The notes below the pieces were generated by a model, which saw only the letters and a program-made list of their open reading frames with translations, did no database searches and was not told where the DNA came from. A stretch of DNA of 15,091 bases from an uncultured Clostridia bacterium (GTDB lineage Bacteria; Bacillota; Clostridia; UMGS1883), in contig CANRHW010000012.1 in NCBI GenBank assembly GCA_947630525.1, positions 1 to 15,091 of the forward strand. Direction: 5' to 3'. Positions 1 through 5,688 of the stretch are shown piece by piece; the stretch's first letter is position 1, and each line of letters opens with the position of its first letter. The position numbers were made by a program, and so were the translations under genes.

Positions 1-156
1 TGGAGCGAGGATTTCGGCTATTATTTAAAGGCCGCTCCCGGCGCGATGTTCGGCATAGGGGGAGGGGAATGTCCGCCACTCCATACTCCGGATTATGACT
101 TCCCAGACGAGCTTATAAAAGTGGCCGTTGAAACATTCCAAAAGCTTGCAAGGTGA
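1..156 (+). CDS. M20-family metallopeptidase/amidohydrolase, C-terminal 51 residues (5' truncated by window edge)
   Basis: Frame 1 is open from the first base to a TGA at 154-156. The 51 residues begin WSEDFGYY and contain PPLHTPDYDFPDE. The S-E-D-F-x-Y-Y block and the following LHxPxxDF block are the signature end of M20 dimetal peptidases/amidohydrolases (the hippurate hydrolase, N-acyl-amino-acid deacylase type). In that family the His of LHTP is a zinc ligand. Such enzymes cleave the acyl or peptide bond of N-acylated amino acids or small peptides in the cytoplasm. Only the tail of the catalytic domain is seen, so the substrate cannot be inferred. The stop codon is embedded in the ribosome binding site of the next gene, the MATE transporter, so the two are probably co-transcribed. 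The family call is fairly safe; the subfamily is not. Confidence 0.8.
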   Translation, partial: WSEDFGYYLKAAPGAMFGIGGGECPPLHTPDYDFPDELIKVAVETFQKLAR

Positions 157-160
157 TTTA

Positions 161-1528
161 ATGAAAGGGAACGAACTCAAGAGAATGGCCGAAGCGCCCA
201 TACCAGGACTTATAGTTACTTTGGCGATACCTACGATTATTACAATGACGGTGACCGCAATTTACAATATGGCCGACACATTTTTTGTGTCGCAGCTTGG
301 GACGAGCGCCTCGGGAGCAATAAGCATAGTGTTTTCGCTCATGGCCATAATTCAGGCGGTTGGCTTTACTATTGGCATGGGCAGCGGAACCACTGTCTCG
401 CGCCTGCTTGGCGGCGGAGATAAGGCGACGGCAAACTCCGTGGTTTCGGGCGGCTTTTTCTTCGCCCTCGCCATGGGTGTGCTGCTGATGATACCCGGAT
501 TGATTTTTCTTAAGCCGCTTATGTACCTTTTGGGCTCCACGGATACGATTTTACCTTATGCGTCTGATTATGCAAGGTACATAATCGTTGCGGCCCCGCT
601 CATGATAACGACGTTTTTTATGAACAATATACTGCGGTTTGAGGGTAAAGCGAAGCTGGCGCTGCTGGGTATGGTGTCAGGCGGTCTTTTAAACATGGGC
701 ATGGACCCACTGTTTATATTCGCGTTTAAAATGGGCGCCGCCGGCGCCGGACTTTCAACCGCCTTAAGTCAGTGCGTAAGTTTCGGCATACTTTTGGTAA
801 TTTTCCTCTCGGGCCATTCTGAGCTTAAAATATCGCCTAAACTGATTGCGCGCGACGTAAAAACCTACCTCGGCATACTTAAAAACGGCGCACCGTCCTT
901 TATGCGCCAGGGACTTGGCAGCATTGCGACGGCAATGCTGAACTTTGCCGCCAAGCCATATGGCGATCCGGCCATTGCGGCCATGGGTATTGTCGGGAAG
1001 ATTTTCATGCTGATTTTTTCTTGCGTTATTGGCTTCGGTCAGGGATTTCAGCCGGTGGCAGGCTATAATTACGGCGCGGGCAATATAGGTAGGCTCAAAG
1101 AGGCATGCCTGTTCTTTTTTAAAGTTGGGACGGTTATTATGACCGTTTTAGCGGCCGTGGGGTTTGTGTTTGCCCCGCAGATAATACCAGCTTTTATCAA
1201 GGACAGCGACAAGGTTACTGAGCTAAAGACGATTGAAATAGGGGTGAGGGCCCTCAGATTGCAGTGCATTGCCATGCCGTTCATGCCAATAGGCACGGTT
1301 TGCAACATGACCTTTCAATCTATCGGCAAGGCCGCCCCGGCGACGTTTTTGGCAATGTGCAGACAAGGAGTTTACTTTTTGCCGCTTATCGTTATCCTGC
1401 CGCAGTTTTTGAAGCTCGGCGGAGTTGAGATGGCGCAGCCTATAGCCGACGTGCTTACGGCAATCACATGCGTACCCTTTGCCGTTTCGTTCCTGAAAAA
1501 GCTGTCAAAGCCGGATATGACGGTATAA
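161..1528 (+). CDS. MATE family multidrug/organic-cation efflux transporter
   Basis: A 455-residue integral membrane protein of the MATE (multidrug and toxic compound extrusion) family, which exports cationic drugs or metabolites in exchange for Na+ or H+. Length and the run of about 12 hydrophobic segments fit. Recognisable family blocks are IYNMADTFFVSQLG (residues 34-47), GSGTTVSRLLGGGDK (74-88) and its second-half counterpart GQGFQPVAGYNYGAGN (293-308), plus DPLFIFAFKMGAAGAG (182-197). The pattern is closest to the MepA/DinF-like branch common in clostridia. The start is set at ATG 161 rather than an upstream in-frame TTG at 128, because AAGGTG (150-155) lies 5 bases before it and the TTG would overlap the upstream peptidase gene by 29 bases. 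The substrate is not predictable. The C-terminus is short and cytoplasmic (KKLSKPDMTV). No truncation is seen. Confidence 0.93.
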   Translation: MKGNELKRMAEAPIPGLIVTLAIPTIITMTVTAIYNMADTFFVSQLGTSASGAISIVFSLMAIIQAVGFTIGMGSGTTVSRLLGGGDKATANSVVSGGFFFALAMGVLLMIPGLIFLKPLMYLLGSTDTILPYASDYARYIIVAAPLMITTFFMNNILRFEGKAKLALLGMVSGGLLNMGMDPLFIFAFKMGAAGAGLSTALSQCVSFGILLVIFLSGHSELKISPKLIARDVKTYLGILKNGAPSFMRQGLGSIATAMLNFAAKPYGDPAIAAMGIVGKIFMLIFSCVIGFGQGFQPVAGYNYGAGNIGRLKEACLFFFKVGTVIMTVLAAVGFVFAPQIIPAFIKDSDKVTELKTIEIGVRALRLQCIAMPFMPIGTVCNMTFQSIGKAAPATFLAMCRQGVYFLPLIVILPQFLKLGGVEMAQPIADVLTAITCVPFAVSFLKKLSKPDMTV

Positions 1529-1529
1529 T
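1502..1529 (+). promoter_or_regulatory. Candidate promoter for the tyrosine recombinase gene
   Basis: A perfect TATAAT (1524-1529) covers the stop codon of the MATE gene. It is preceded by CTGTCA (1502-1507, 4 of 6 matches to TTGACA) at a 16-base spacing. Transcription would start near 1536 and give a leader of about 90 bases that contains the 1560-1593 inverted repeat. The -35 is weak, so read-through from the MATE gene is an equally good explanation of recombinase expression. Confidence 0.4.
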
Positions 1530-1559
1530 TCGTTAGGGGACCCACAGAAAAAAATACAG

Positions 1560-1593
1560 CCAATTCAACAAAATAAAAATTTTGTTGAATTGG
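1560..1593. repeat. Perfect 15-bp inverted repeat with 4-base centre, possible Xer (dif-like) recombination site
   Basis: The left arm CCAATTCAACAAAAT (1560-1574) and right arm ATTTTGTTGAATTGG (1579-1593) are exact reverse complements around AAAA (1575-1578), 34 bp in all. It is not followed by a U-tract on the + strand (GGGGAGAG follows), and the stem is AT-rich, so it is a poor intrinsic terminator. It lies 33 bases upstream of the start of a tyrosine recombinase gene. A total length of 34 bp, readable as 13-8-13 or 14-6-14, is the size of known tyrosine-recombinase core sites. The recombination-site role is inference; a leader hairpin or operator for the recombinase gene is the alternative. 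Confidence 0.6.
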
Positions 1594-1610
1594 GGAGAGA
1601 AAAAACTGAG

Positions 1611-1617
1611 AGAGAGG
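1611..1617 (+). promoter_or_regulatory. Ribosome binding site that decides the recombinase start
   Basis: AGAGAGG directly touches ATG 1618 and is therefore unusable for it, but lies 9 bases before ATG 1627. This favours 1627 as the start codon. Confidence 0.55.
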
Positions 1618-1626
1618 ATGTTATCA

Positions 1627-2613
1627 ATGGTACAGGCTTACTCGGATATGCCGCAGACTATACGCAGCTTTTTCAGTTATATGTCCAATATAAAAGGTAA
1701 ATCTGACAAAACCGTTCATGAGTACTACTATGATTTACGCACTTTTTTCAGGTTCATGAAATGCTCTCGCGGACTTTCGGATTTTAAAGATTTTGATGAG
1801 CTGGATTGTTCGGATATTACGGATGATTTTATCAGGTCAATTACCCTTGACGACATTTATGAATTCTTGACATACGCCAATAAAATTCGGGATAACGGCC
1901 CGATTGCCCGTGCGCGTAAGGTTTCGGCGCTCAAAAGCTGCTTTAACTATTTATCTACAAAGGCGCGGATCGTCGATGTGAACATTACAAAGGAACTTGA
2001 CGCTCCAAAGCAGCCCGAACGGCTGCCAACGTATTTGACCCTTGATGAAAGCAAACGCCTGCTTGACGCTGTTGACGGTGAATTTAAGGTCAGGGATTAC
2101 TGTATAATATTGTTATTCCTCAACTGCGGTATGCGATTGAATGAGTTAGTCGGCATTAATGTTAATGATATCATGGACAATCGTTTGACTGTTACCGGAA
2201 AAGGCAATAAACAACGCACCGTATATTTGAACAGTTCATGTGTGGACGCAATTAACGAATATTTGCGCATACGGCCTACTGATAACCTAAAGGACAGAAA
2301 TGCGCTTTTCCTAAGCAAACAAAAATCTCGTATTTCCGCTAACATGGTTTACAAAATGGTACAGAAAAACCTGCTCCGGGCTGGGCTTGACACCGACCGA
2401 TATTCGCCGCATAAGCTGCGGCATACCGCGGCCACGCTAATGTATAAATACGGCAAGGTAGATGTTCGCGCCTTGCAGGAGATTTTGGGCCATGAGCAGC
2501 TTTCCACAACGCAGATATATACTCATGTTGACGAAGAGGAACTCCGCGACGCTATCGGCCGCAATCCTTTAGCGGATTTTAAGCACACAGAGGATAATAA
2601 GGAAAAAATTTAA
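1627..2613 (+). CDS. Xer-type tyrosine recombinase (site-specific integrase, XerC/XerD/XerS-like)
   Basis: A 328-residue tyrosine recombinase. The N-terminal SAM-like core-binding domain spans roughly residues 10-112 and the catalytic domain 135-310. All catalytic residues are visible: Arg170 in GMRLNELVG, the beta-hairpin Lys in TGKGNKQRTVYL, His262 and Arg265 in PHKLRHT, His289 in LGHEQLSTTQIYTH and the nucleophile Tyr298. It should cut and rejoin DNA at paired half-sites, as in chromosome-dimer resolution or mobile-element integration. The extended linker before the SITLDDIYEFLTY segment and the overall length recall single-recombinase systems such as XerS more than the 295-305 residue XerC/XerD pair. 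The gene stands alone, without excisionase, relaxase or phage genes, next to a perfect inverted repeat. Its first half is clearly AT-richer than its neighbours. Start chosen at 1627; ATG 1618 and a TTG at 1582 are less likely. Confidence 0.9.
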   Translation: MVQAYSDMPQTIRSFFSYMSNIKGKSDKTVHEYYYDLRTFFRFMKCSRGLSDFKDFDELDCSDITDDFIRSITLDDIYEFLTYANKIRDNGPIARARKVSALKSCFNYLSTKARIVDVNITKELDAPKQPERLPTYLTLDESKRLLDAVDGEFKVRDYCIILLFLNCGMRLNELVGINVNDIMDNRLTVTGKGNKQRTVYLNSSCVDAINEYLRIRPTDNLKDRNALFLSKQKSRISANMVYKMVQKNLLRAGLDTDRYSPHKLRHTAATLMYKYGKVDVRALQEILGHEQLSTTQIYTHVDEEELRDAIGRNPLADFKHTEDNKEKI

Positions 2614-2621
2614 AATTAATG

Positions 2622-2650
2622 TTGATTTTTTACTTATGATTTGCTATAAT
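2622..2650 (+). promoter_or_regulatory. Near-consensus sigma-A promoter of purA
   Basis: TTGATT (2622-2627), a 17-base spacer and TATAAT (2645-2650), with an extended -10 TGC immediately before it. This matches the vegetative consensus at 10 of 12 hexamer positions. Transcription would start near 2657, leaving a leader of about 40 bases before the purA start. That leader is too short for a purine riboswitch and carries only a 4-bp GCGG/CCGC hairpin (2662-2673). Confidence 0.85.
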
Positions 2651-2685
2651 ATAAAAGGTGTGCGGTTTGCCGCCAAATAATTCTC

Positions 2686-2691
2686 AGGAGG
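2686..2691 (+). promoter_or_regulatory. Consensus ribosome binding site that decides the purA start
   Basis: AGGAGG lies 7 bases before ATG 2699 but only 1 base before the in-frame ATG at 2693, so 2699 is the functional start. Confidence 0.85.
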
Positions 2692-2698
2692 AATGTTT

Positions 2699-3970
2699 AT
2701 GCCTACAAAAGTTGTAATGGGCGCCCAGTGGGGCGACGAAGGCAAGGGTAAGGTTATTGATATATTGGCCGGGCAGAGCGATGTTGTGGTACGTTCTCAG
2801 GGCGGCAATAACGCCGGGCATACTGTTGTTGCCGGCGGCGAGGAATATAAGCTTCATCTTATCCCCTCCGGTATCCTCTATCCTGAAACACTCTGCCTTA
2901 TAGGCAACGGCGTTGTAGTTGACCCCAAGGTGCTTCTTGAGGAAATAGACATGCTCACGGCCAAGGGAGTGGACGTCAGCAATCTGCGCGTCGATGCCCG
3001 CGCACACGTGATACTCCCCTATCATATCGCACTTGACGGCCTCAGTGAAAAGGCCCGCGGCAGCGCCGAGATCGGCACTACCAAGCGCGGTATCGGCCCA
3101 TGCTATATGGATAAGGCCGAACGCAGCGGCATACGTATGCACGAGTTTATTGACGAGGCGTTGTTCCGCCGCAGATTTAAAGAAAATCTTGATATGAAAA
3201 ACCTTTTCATTGAAAAGGTTTATAACGAAAAACCTCTTAAATATGAGGACTATATTGAAGAATATGTGGGCTATGCAAAGAGATTGGCTCCCTATGTAAC
3301 CGACTGCACGGTGCTGCTTTATGACGCGATAAAGGCCGGTAAAAAAGTGCTTTTTGAGGGCGCTCAGGCTACGCTCCTTGATATTGATTTGGGCACGTAT
3401 CCCTATGTTACATCCTCCCATCCCGTAAGCGGCGGTGTTTGCATTGGCGCCGGTGTCGGACCTACCGTTATTGACGAGTGCATCGGCGTTGTCAAGGCCT
3501 ACACCACTCGCGTGGGCAAGGGCCCCTTCCCCACCGAGCTTTTTGACGAGACCGGCGATCTTATACGTAACCGGGGCGGCGAGTTTGGCACAACAACGGG
3601 CCGGCCCAGAAGAACCGGTTGGTTCGACGCGGTGATTGTTAAATTTGCGGTTCGCACCAGCGGTCTTACGAGCATAGCCGTGAACAAGATCGATACTCTG
3701 GCCAACTTGGGCGAAATTAAGCTGTGCTCAGGGTATAAGTATAAGGGTCAGATAATTACAGATTTCCCGTATTCGCTTGATATATTGGCGGAGTGTGAAC
3801 CTGTATATGAAACTATGCCCGGCTGGGAAGGCGACATAAGTAATATAAAGAGCTATGACGAACTGCCTCAAAACGCAAAGAATTATATTCGTCGAATTGA
3901 GGAGCTCTGCGATGTAAAGGTTTCTATGGTCGGTATTGGCCCTGACCGCACTCAGATCCTCGAAAAATAA
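2699..3970 (+). CDS. purA: Adenylosuccinate synthetase
   Basis: A 423-residue cytoplasmic enzyme that joins IMP and aspartate using GTP to form adenylosuccinate, the first committed step from IMP to AMP. The N-terminus carries the family signature GAQWGDEGKGK, with catalytic Asp13, and the GGNNAGHTV block, with catalytic His41; both sit at the same numbers as in the E. coli enzyme. Further conserved blocks are GTTKRGIGP and the GVGKGPFPTE segment, the TTTGRPRRTGWFDAV segment that forms part of the IMP/aspartate pocket, NKIDTL for guanine recognition, and VGIGPDRTQ at the C-terminus. The length is normal for the family. It has its own promoter and no adjacent purine genes. The stop is followed by a structured non-coding region that separates it from the convergent thiN operon. 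Confidence 0.98.
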   Translation: MPTKVVMGAQWGDEGKGKVIDILAGQSDVVVRSQGGNNAGHTVVAGGEEYKLHLIPSGILYPETLCLIGNGVVVDPKVLLEEIDMLTAKGVDVSNLRVDARAHVILPYHIALDGLSEKARGSAEIGTTKRGIGPCYMDKAERSGIRMHEFIDEALFRRRFKENLDMKNLFIEKVYNEKPLKYEDYIEEYVGYAKRLAPYVTDCTVLLYDAIKAGKKVLFEGAQATLLDIDLGTYPYVTSSHPVSGGVCIGAGVGPTVIDECIGVVKAYTTRVGKGPFPTELFDETGDLIRNRGGEFGTTTGRPRRTGWFDAVIVKFAVRTSGLTSIAVNKIDTLANLGEIKLCSGYKYKGQIITDFPYSLDILAECEPVYETMPGWEGDISNIKSYDELPQNAKNYIRRIEELCDVKVSMVGIGPDRTQILEK

Positions 3971-3991
3971 ATTGGACGCAATAATTAAGTT

Positions 3992-4135
3992 ATGGGGCCG
4001 TAAAAAAATGGCGCAGACCGGCGTCGTCACAAGCTCGGTATCGCAGGTTTAGATTTAAAAAATCTAAACCTGGCTTACCTCGCTGTGACTCCTTTTCCCC
4101 ACAAAATCGGCTTCGCCGTTTTGCGGGGGCCCCAT
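3992..4135. repeat. Structured palindromic element with 8-bp terminal inverted repeats
   Basis: The ends ATGGGGCC (3992-3999) and GGCCCCAT (4128-4135) are exact reverse complements. Inside lie two hairpins. The first is a long interrupted stem from GTCACA (4026-4031) to TGTGAC (4084-4089) with about 25 paired bases, whose tip is the palindrome at 4044-4072. The second is a GC-rich hairpin at 4097-4128: CCCC, CAAAA and CGGC pair with GCCG, TTTTG and GGGG around a TTC loop. The organisation (short terminal repeats, strong folding, no ORF) is typical of dispersed palindromic repeats or small non-autonomous elements, or of a structured 3'-UTR RNA. No clear target-site duplication was found. The identity is unknown. 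Confidence 0.55.
4044..4072. repeat. 13-bp perfect palindrome with 3-base loop, apex of the larger element
   Basis: CAGGTTTAGATTT (4044-4056) and AAATCTAAACCTG (4060-4072) are exact reverse complements around AAA. The stem is continued outward by GGTA (4037-4040) with TACC (4076-4079) across a 3x3 internal loop. It is AT-rich while the rest of the element is GC-rich. No U-tract directly follows, so it is not a standard terminator. Confidence 0.8.
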
Positions 4136-4213
4136 TTTGGCTAAAATCCTTTATTTATGGCAAATTTGAGTATTATATAATCATTCAGTTAAAATAAAAT
4201 AATGTATTAATGT

Positions 4214-4251
4214 AGAAAATTCGCCCTTATGAGCGAATTTTCTCATTTTTT
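4214..4251 (+). terminator. Rho-independent terminator downstream of purA (possibly bidirectional)
   Basis: AGAAAATTCGC (4214-4224) pairs perfectly with GCGAATTTTCT (4233-4243) around an 8-base loop. CA and six T (4246-4251) follow on the + strand. It is the best intrinsic terminator between purA and thiN, although it lies about 240 bases past the purA stop, so the purA mRNA would include the 3992-4135 element. On the - strand the same stem is followed by AT-rich sequence with only short T-runs, so it could also weakly end the thiN operon. Confidence 0.7.
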
Positions 4252-4266
4252 GTCCTTGAACTACGA

Positions 4267-4345
4267 ACGAAAATCACCACTCGGCGTACCTGTGTACGCC
4301 GTCGGGAGTGCTTGCTCGGCTTCGCCTGCGCGAGCTGATTTTCGT
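4267..4345. repeat. 79-bp three-way-junction-like element: outer 10-bp stem enclosing two hairpins
   Basis: The outer arms ACGAAAATCA (4267-4276) and TGATTTTCGT (4336-4345) are exact reverse complements. Between them, CGGCGTAC (4282-4289) pairs perfectly with GTACGCCG (4294-4301) around CTGT and is extended by CACT with AGTG (4278-4281 and 4307-4310). A second hairpin pairs GCTCG (4314-4318) with CGAGC (4331-4335). The fold is a Y shape. There is no ORF. It may be a dispersed palindromic repeat or a structured RNA at the 3' end of the thiN operon transcript. I do not recognise a named family. Confidence 0.55.
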
Positions 4346-4417
4346 CCATTCTACGCGATTTTTTCTGCCGGCCCCAGTGCCTTTTAATTACAGTGTGAGT
4401 TTTTTACAGCCTTTTTA

Positions 4418-5041
4418 TTATTGCTCTTCGTTATAAACGTCAACTACCAATACGCCGCTATCAAAGCTTACCTCCCCCACTTTGGCTTCGAGCACGTTGC
4501 TGAGCCAAATCGAGCGATACATATCAATATCCGCATTGTCAAGCGGGTACTTAAAGCCTTTAAGCGTCAGGCCCTTAACCGGCTGGAGAGGGATAAATGA
4601 AACAGCCGTCCCGGGCGCCGCATGAATAAACTGGTGTTTCTCCGCAGCATACATCAGATTGCAGCGGTCAACAAGGAAAGCCCTCTTTCCCATACGGCGC
4701 AAATCTTCCAGCAAACCGATGTTGGAAAGTGTGTGATCCAGCCTGCTGCCTGTACACCCAAGCAGCAGCAGCTCGTCATAGCCCCGCTCCAGGGCCAAGC
4801 TGACGGCCACATGAGTGTCGCTGTAATCTTTTTCCGGCTGAAGACGCAAGGTCTCCACATCACAGGGCAATTCTCCGTTAAAAGAGTCAAAATCACCAAC
4901 CAAAAAATGAGGTTTAATACCCATTTTAAGGCAATGCGAAAAACCGCCGTCAGCGCAGATTATATAGTCGTCATTATTTATAAGCTTTTTTATGTAGTCG
5001 TAGTCGGCAATAGTTCCGGCGCTTATTATAACCGCGCGCAT
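4418..5041 (-). CDS. thiN: Thiamine pyrophosphokinase
   Basis: A 207-residue cytoplasmic enzyme that transfers pyrophosphate from ATP to thiamine, giving thiamine diphosphate. The N-terminal catalytic domain shows ADGG (30-33), GDFDS (49-53), KDYSDT (71-76) and GCTGSRLDHTLSN (95-107). These are the metal- and ATP-binding blocks of the family. The C-terminal part (about 135-205) is the beta-sandwich thiamine-binding domain and includes the conserved S-x-x-x-SN (177-182). The length is usual. ATG 5041 overlaps the rpe stop by one base (TGATG), with AAGGAG 8 bases upstream, so it is translationally coupled. It is the last gene of the operon and sits in the same final position as in Bacillus. No TPP riboswitch is present, consistent with regulation as part of the housekeeping operon. 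Confidence 0.96.
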   Translation of the reverse strand: MRAVIISAGTIADYDYIKKLINNDDYIICADGGFSHCLKMGIKPHFLVGDFDSFNGELPCDVETLRLQPEKDYSDTHVAVSLALERGYDELLLLGCTGSRLDHTLSNIGLLEDLRRMGKRAFLVDRCNLMYAAEKHQFIHAAPGTAVSFIPLQPVKGLTLKGFKYPLDNADIDMYRSIWLSNVLEAKVGEVSFDSGVLVVDVYNEEQ

Positions 5042-5688
5042 CAGGCAAGCTCCTTAAAGCGGCGCACCGCGGCGGAGGGATTGTCGGCCTTGAACACCGC
5101 GCTGCCGGCCACAATGACATTCGCCCCGGCGTCGGTTATTACTTTAAGATTGTCTAATGAGATACCGCCGTCAACCTGAATGTCAATGGGCCTGTCCCCT
5201 ATCATTCCCTTTAGGTCGCGAACCTTATTGACCATGGCGGGAATGAATTTTTGCCCGCCAAAGCCGGGATTAACCGTCATAATCAAAATCATGTCCACAT
5301 CATCGAGCACATATTTAAGACAGCTTATATCGGTAGCCGGATTTAATGCGACACCGGCCCGCAGACCGAGAGAATGTATATGGCTCAATGTGCGCTGTAG
5401 GTGAGGCGCGGCCTCGGCATGAACCGTGATTATATCCGCCCCCGCTTTTGCAAAAGCGTCGATATGCTTGTCGGGCTCTTGTATCATAAGATGGCAGTCG
5501 AAAATAAGGCCGGAGCTCTTACGCAGACAGGCGACCACTGGCGGGCCAATGGTTATATTGGGAACAAAACTCCCGTCCATTACGTCGATGTGCAGATAAT
5601 CCGCCCCGGCGGCCTCGACAATGGCAACACTTTCTCTAAGCGCGCCGTAATCGGAAGCCAAAATAGACGGCGATAGCTTTATGCTCAT
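5041..5688 (-). CDS. rpe: Ribulose-phosphate 3-epimerase
   Basis: A 215-residue TIM-barrel metalloenzyme that interconverts ribulose 5-phosphate and xylulose 5-phosphate in the pentose phosphate pathway. It begins MSIKLSPSILASDY, the family N-terminus. Metal ligands and catalytic acids are present: His33 and Asp35 in HIDVMDG, His66 in HLMI and Asp173 in VDGGI. The phosphate-binding NPGFGGQ (140-146) and the later AGSAVF (194-199) are intact. The start is ATG 5688, which overlaps the rsgA stop by 4 bases (ATGA) and has GGAGGAG 5 bases upstream. A TTG five codons earlier would lie upstream of that ribosome binding site. In the middle of a translation and signalling operon it follows the Bacillota order rsgA-rpe-thiN. 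Confidence 0.97.
   Translation of the reverse strand: MSIKLSPSILASDYGALRESVAIVEAAGADYLHIDVMDGSFVPNITIGPPVVACLRKSSGLIFDCHLMIQEPDKHIDAFAKAGADIITVHAEAAPHLQRTLSHIHSLGLRAGVALNPATDISCLKYVLDDVDMILIMTVNPGFGGQKFIPAMVNKVRDLKGMIGDRPIDIQVDGGISLDNLKVITDAGANVIVAGSAVFKADNPSAAVRRFKELA

Larger units (their letters stand above)
3971..4417. other. Convergent non-coding gap between purA and thiN, dense in inverted repeats
   Basis: 447 bases with no credible coding region on either strand. It holds, in order: a 144-bp structured element (3992-4135), an AT-rich spacer with an isolated TATAAT at 4176-4181, an intrinsic terminator (4214-4251), a 79-bp three-way-junction-like element (4267-4345) and a T-rich tail before thiN. 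In that tail GCCTTTT occurs twice as a direct repeat (4379-4385 and 4409-4415). The two structured elements share the 11-mer TCGGCTTCGCC (4107-4117 and 4316-4326). Confidence 0.8.

Noticed and set aside
128..160. Longer MATE reading from TTG 128
   Set aside because: It overlaps the upstream peptidase coding region, and the AAGGTG site (150-155) serves ATG 161.
1582..1626. Longer recombinase reading from TTG 1582 or ATG 1618
   Set aside because: TTG 1582 lies inside the right arm of the inverted repeat with no ribosome binding site. ATG 1618 directly abuts the purine-rich site, which is correctly spaced for ATG 1627.
2651..2698. Purine riboswitch or attenuator in the purA leader
   Set aside because: The leader is only about 40 bases with a 4-bp hairpin, which is too short for a purine aptamer.
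2684..3421. 245-residue open frame on the - strand across purA
   Set aside because: It is antisense to a full-length, motif-complete purA. Its composition is that of a shadow frame and it has no family signature.
3728..4030. 100-residue - strand frame running from the gap into purA
   Set aside because: Most of it is antisense to the purA C-terminus, no ribosome binding site was seen, and it resembles no known protein.
4008..4052. Short + strand ORF (MAQTGVVTSSVSQV) inside the first structured element
   Set aside because: 14 codons, no ribosome binding site, and its sequence is explained by the stem-loop.
4166..4181. TATAAT at 4176-4181 as a promoter for a small RNA ending at the 4214-4251 terminator
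   Set aside because: No acceptable -35 at 16-18 bases (only ATTTAT), and the surroundings are so AT-rich that a chance match is likely.
4261..4355. CTACG at 4261-4265 and 4351-4355 as a target-site duplication of the Y-shaped element
   Set aside because: The right copy is separated from the outer arm by CCATT, so the two are not symmetric flanks; 5-mers recur by chance.
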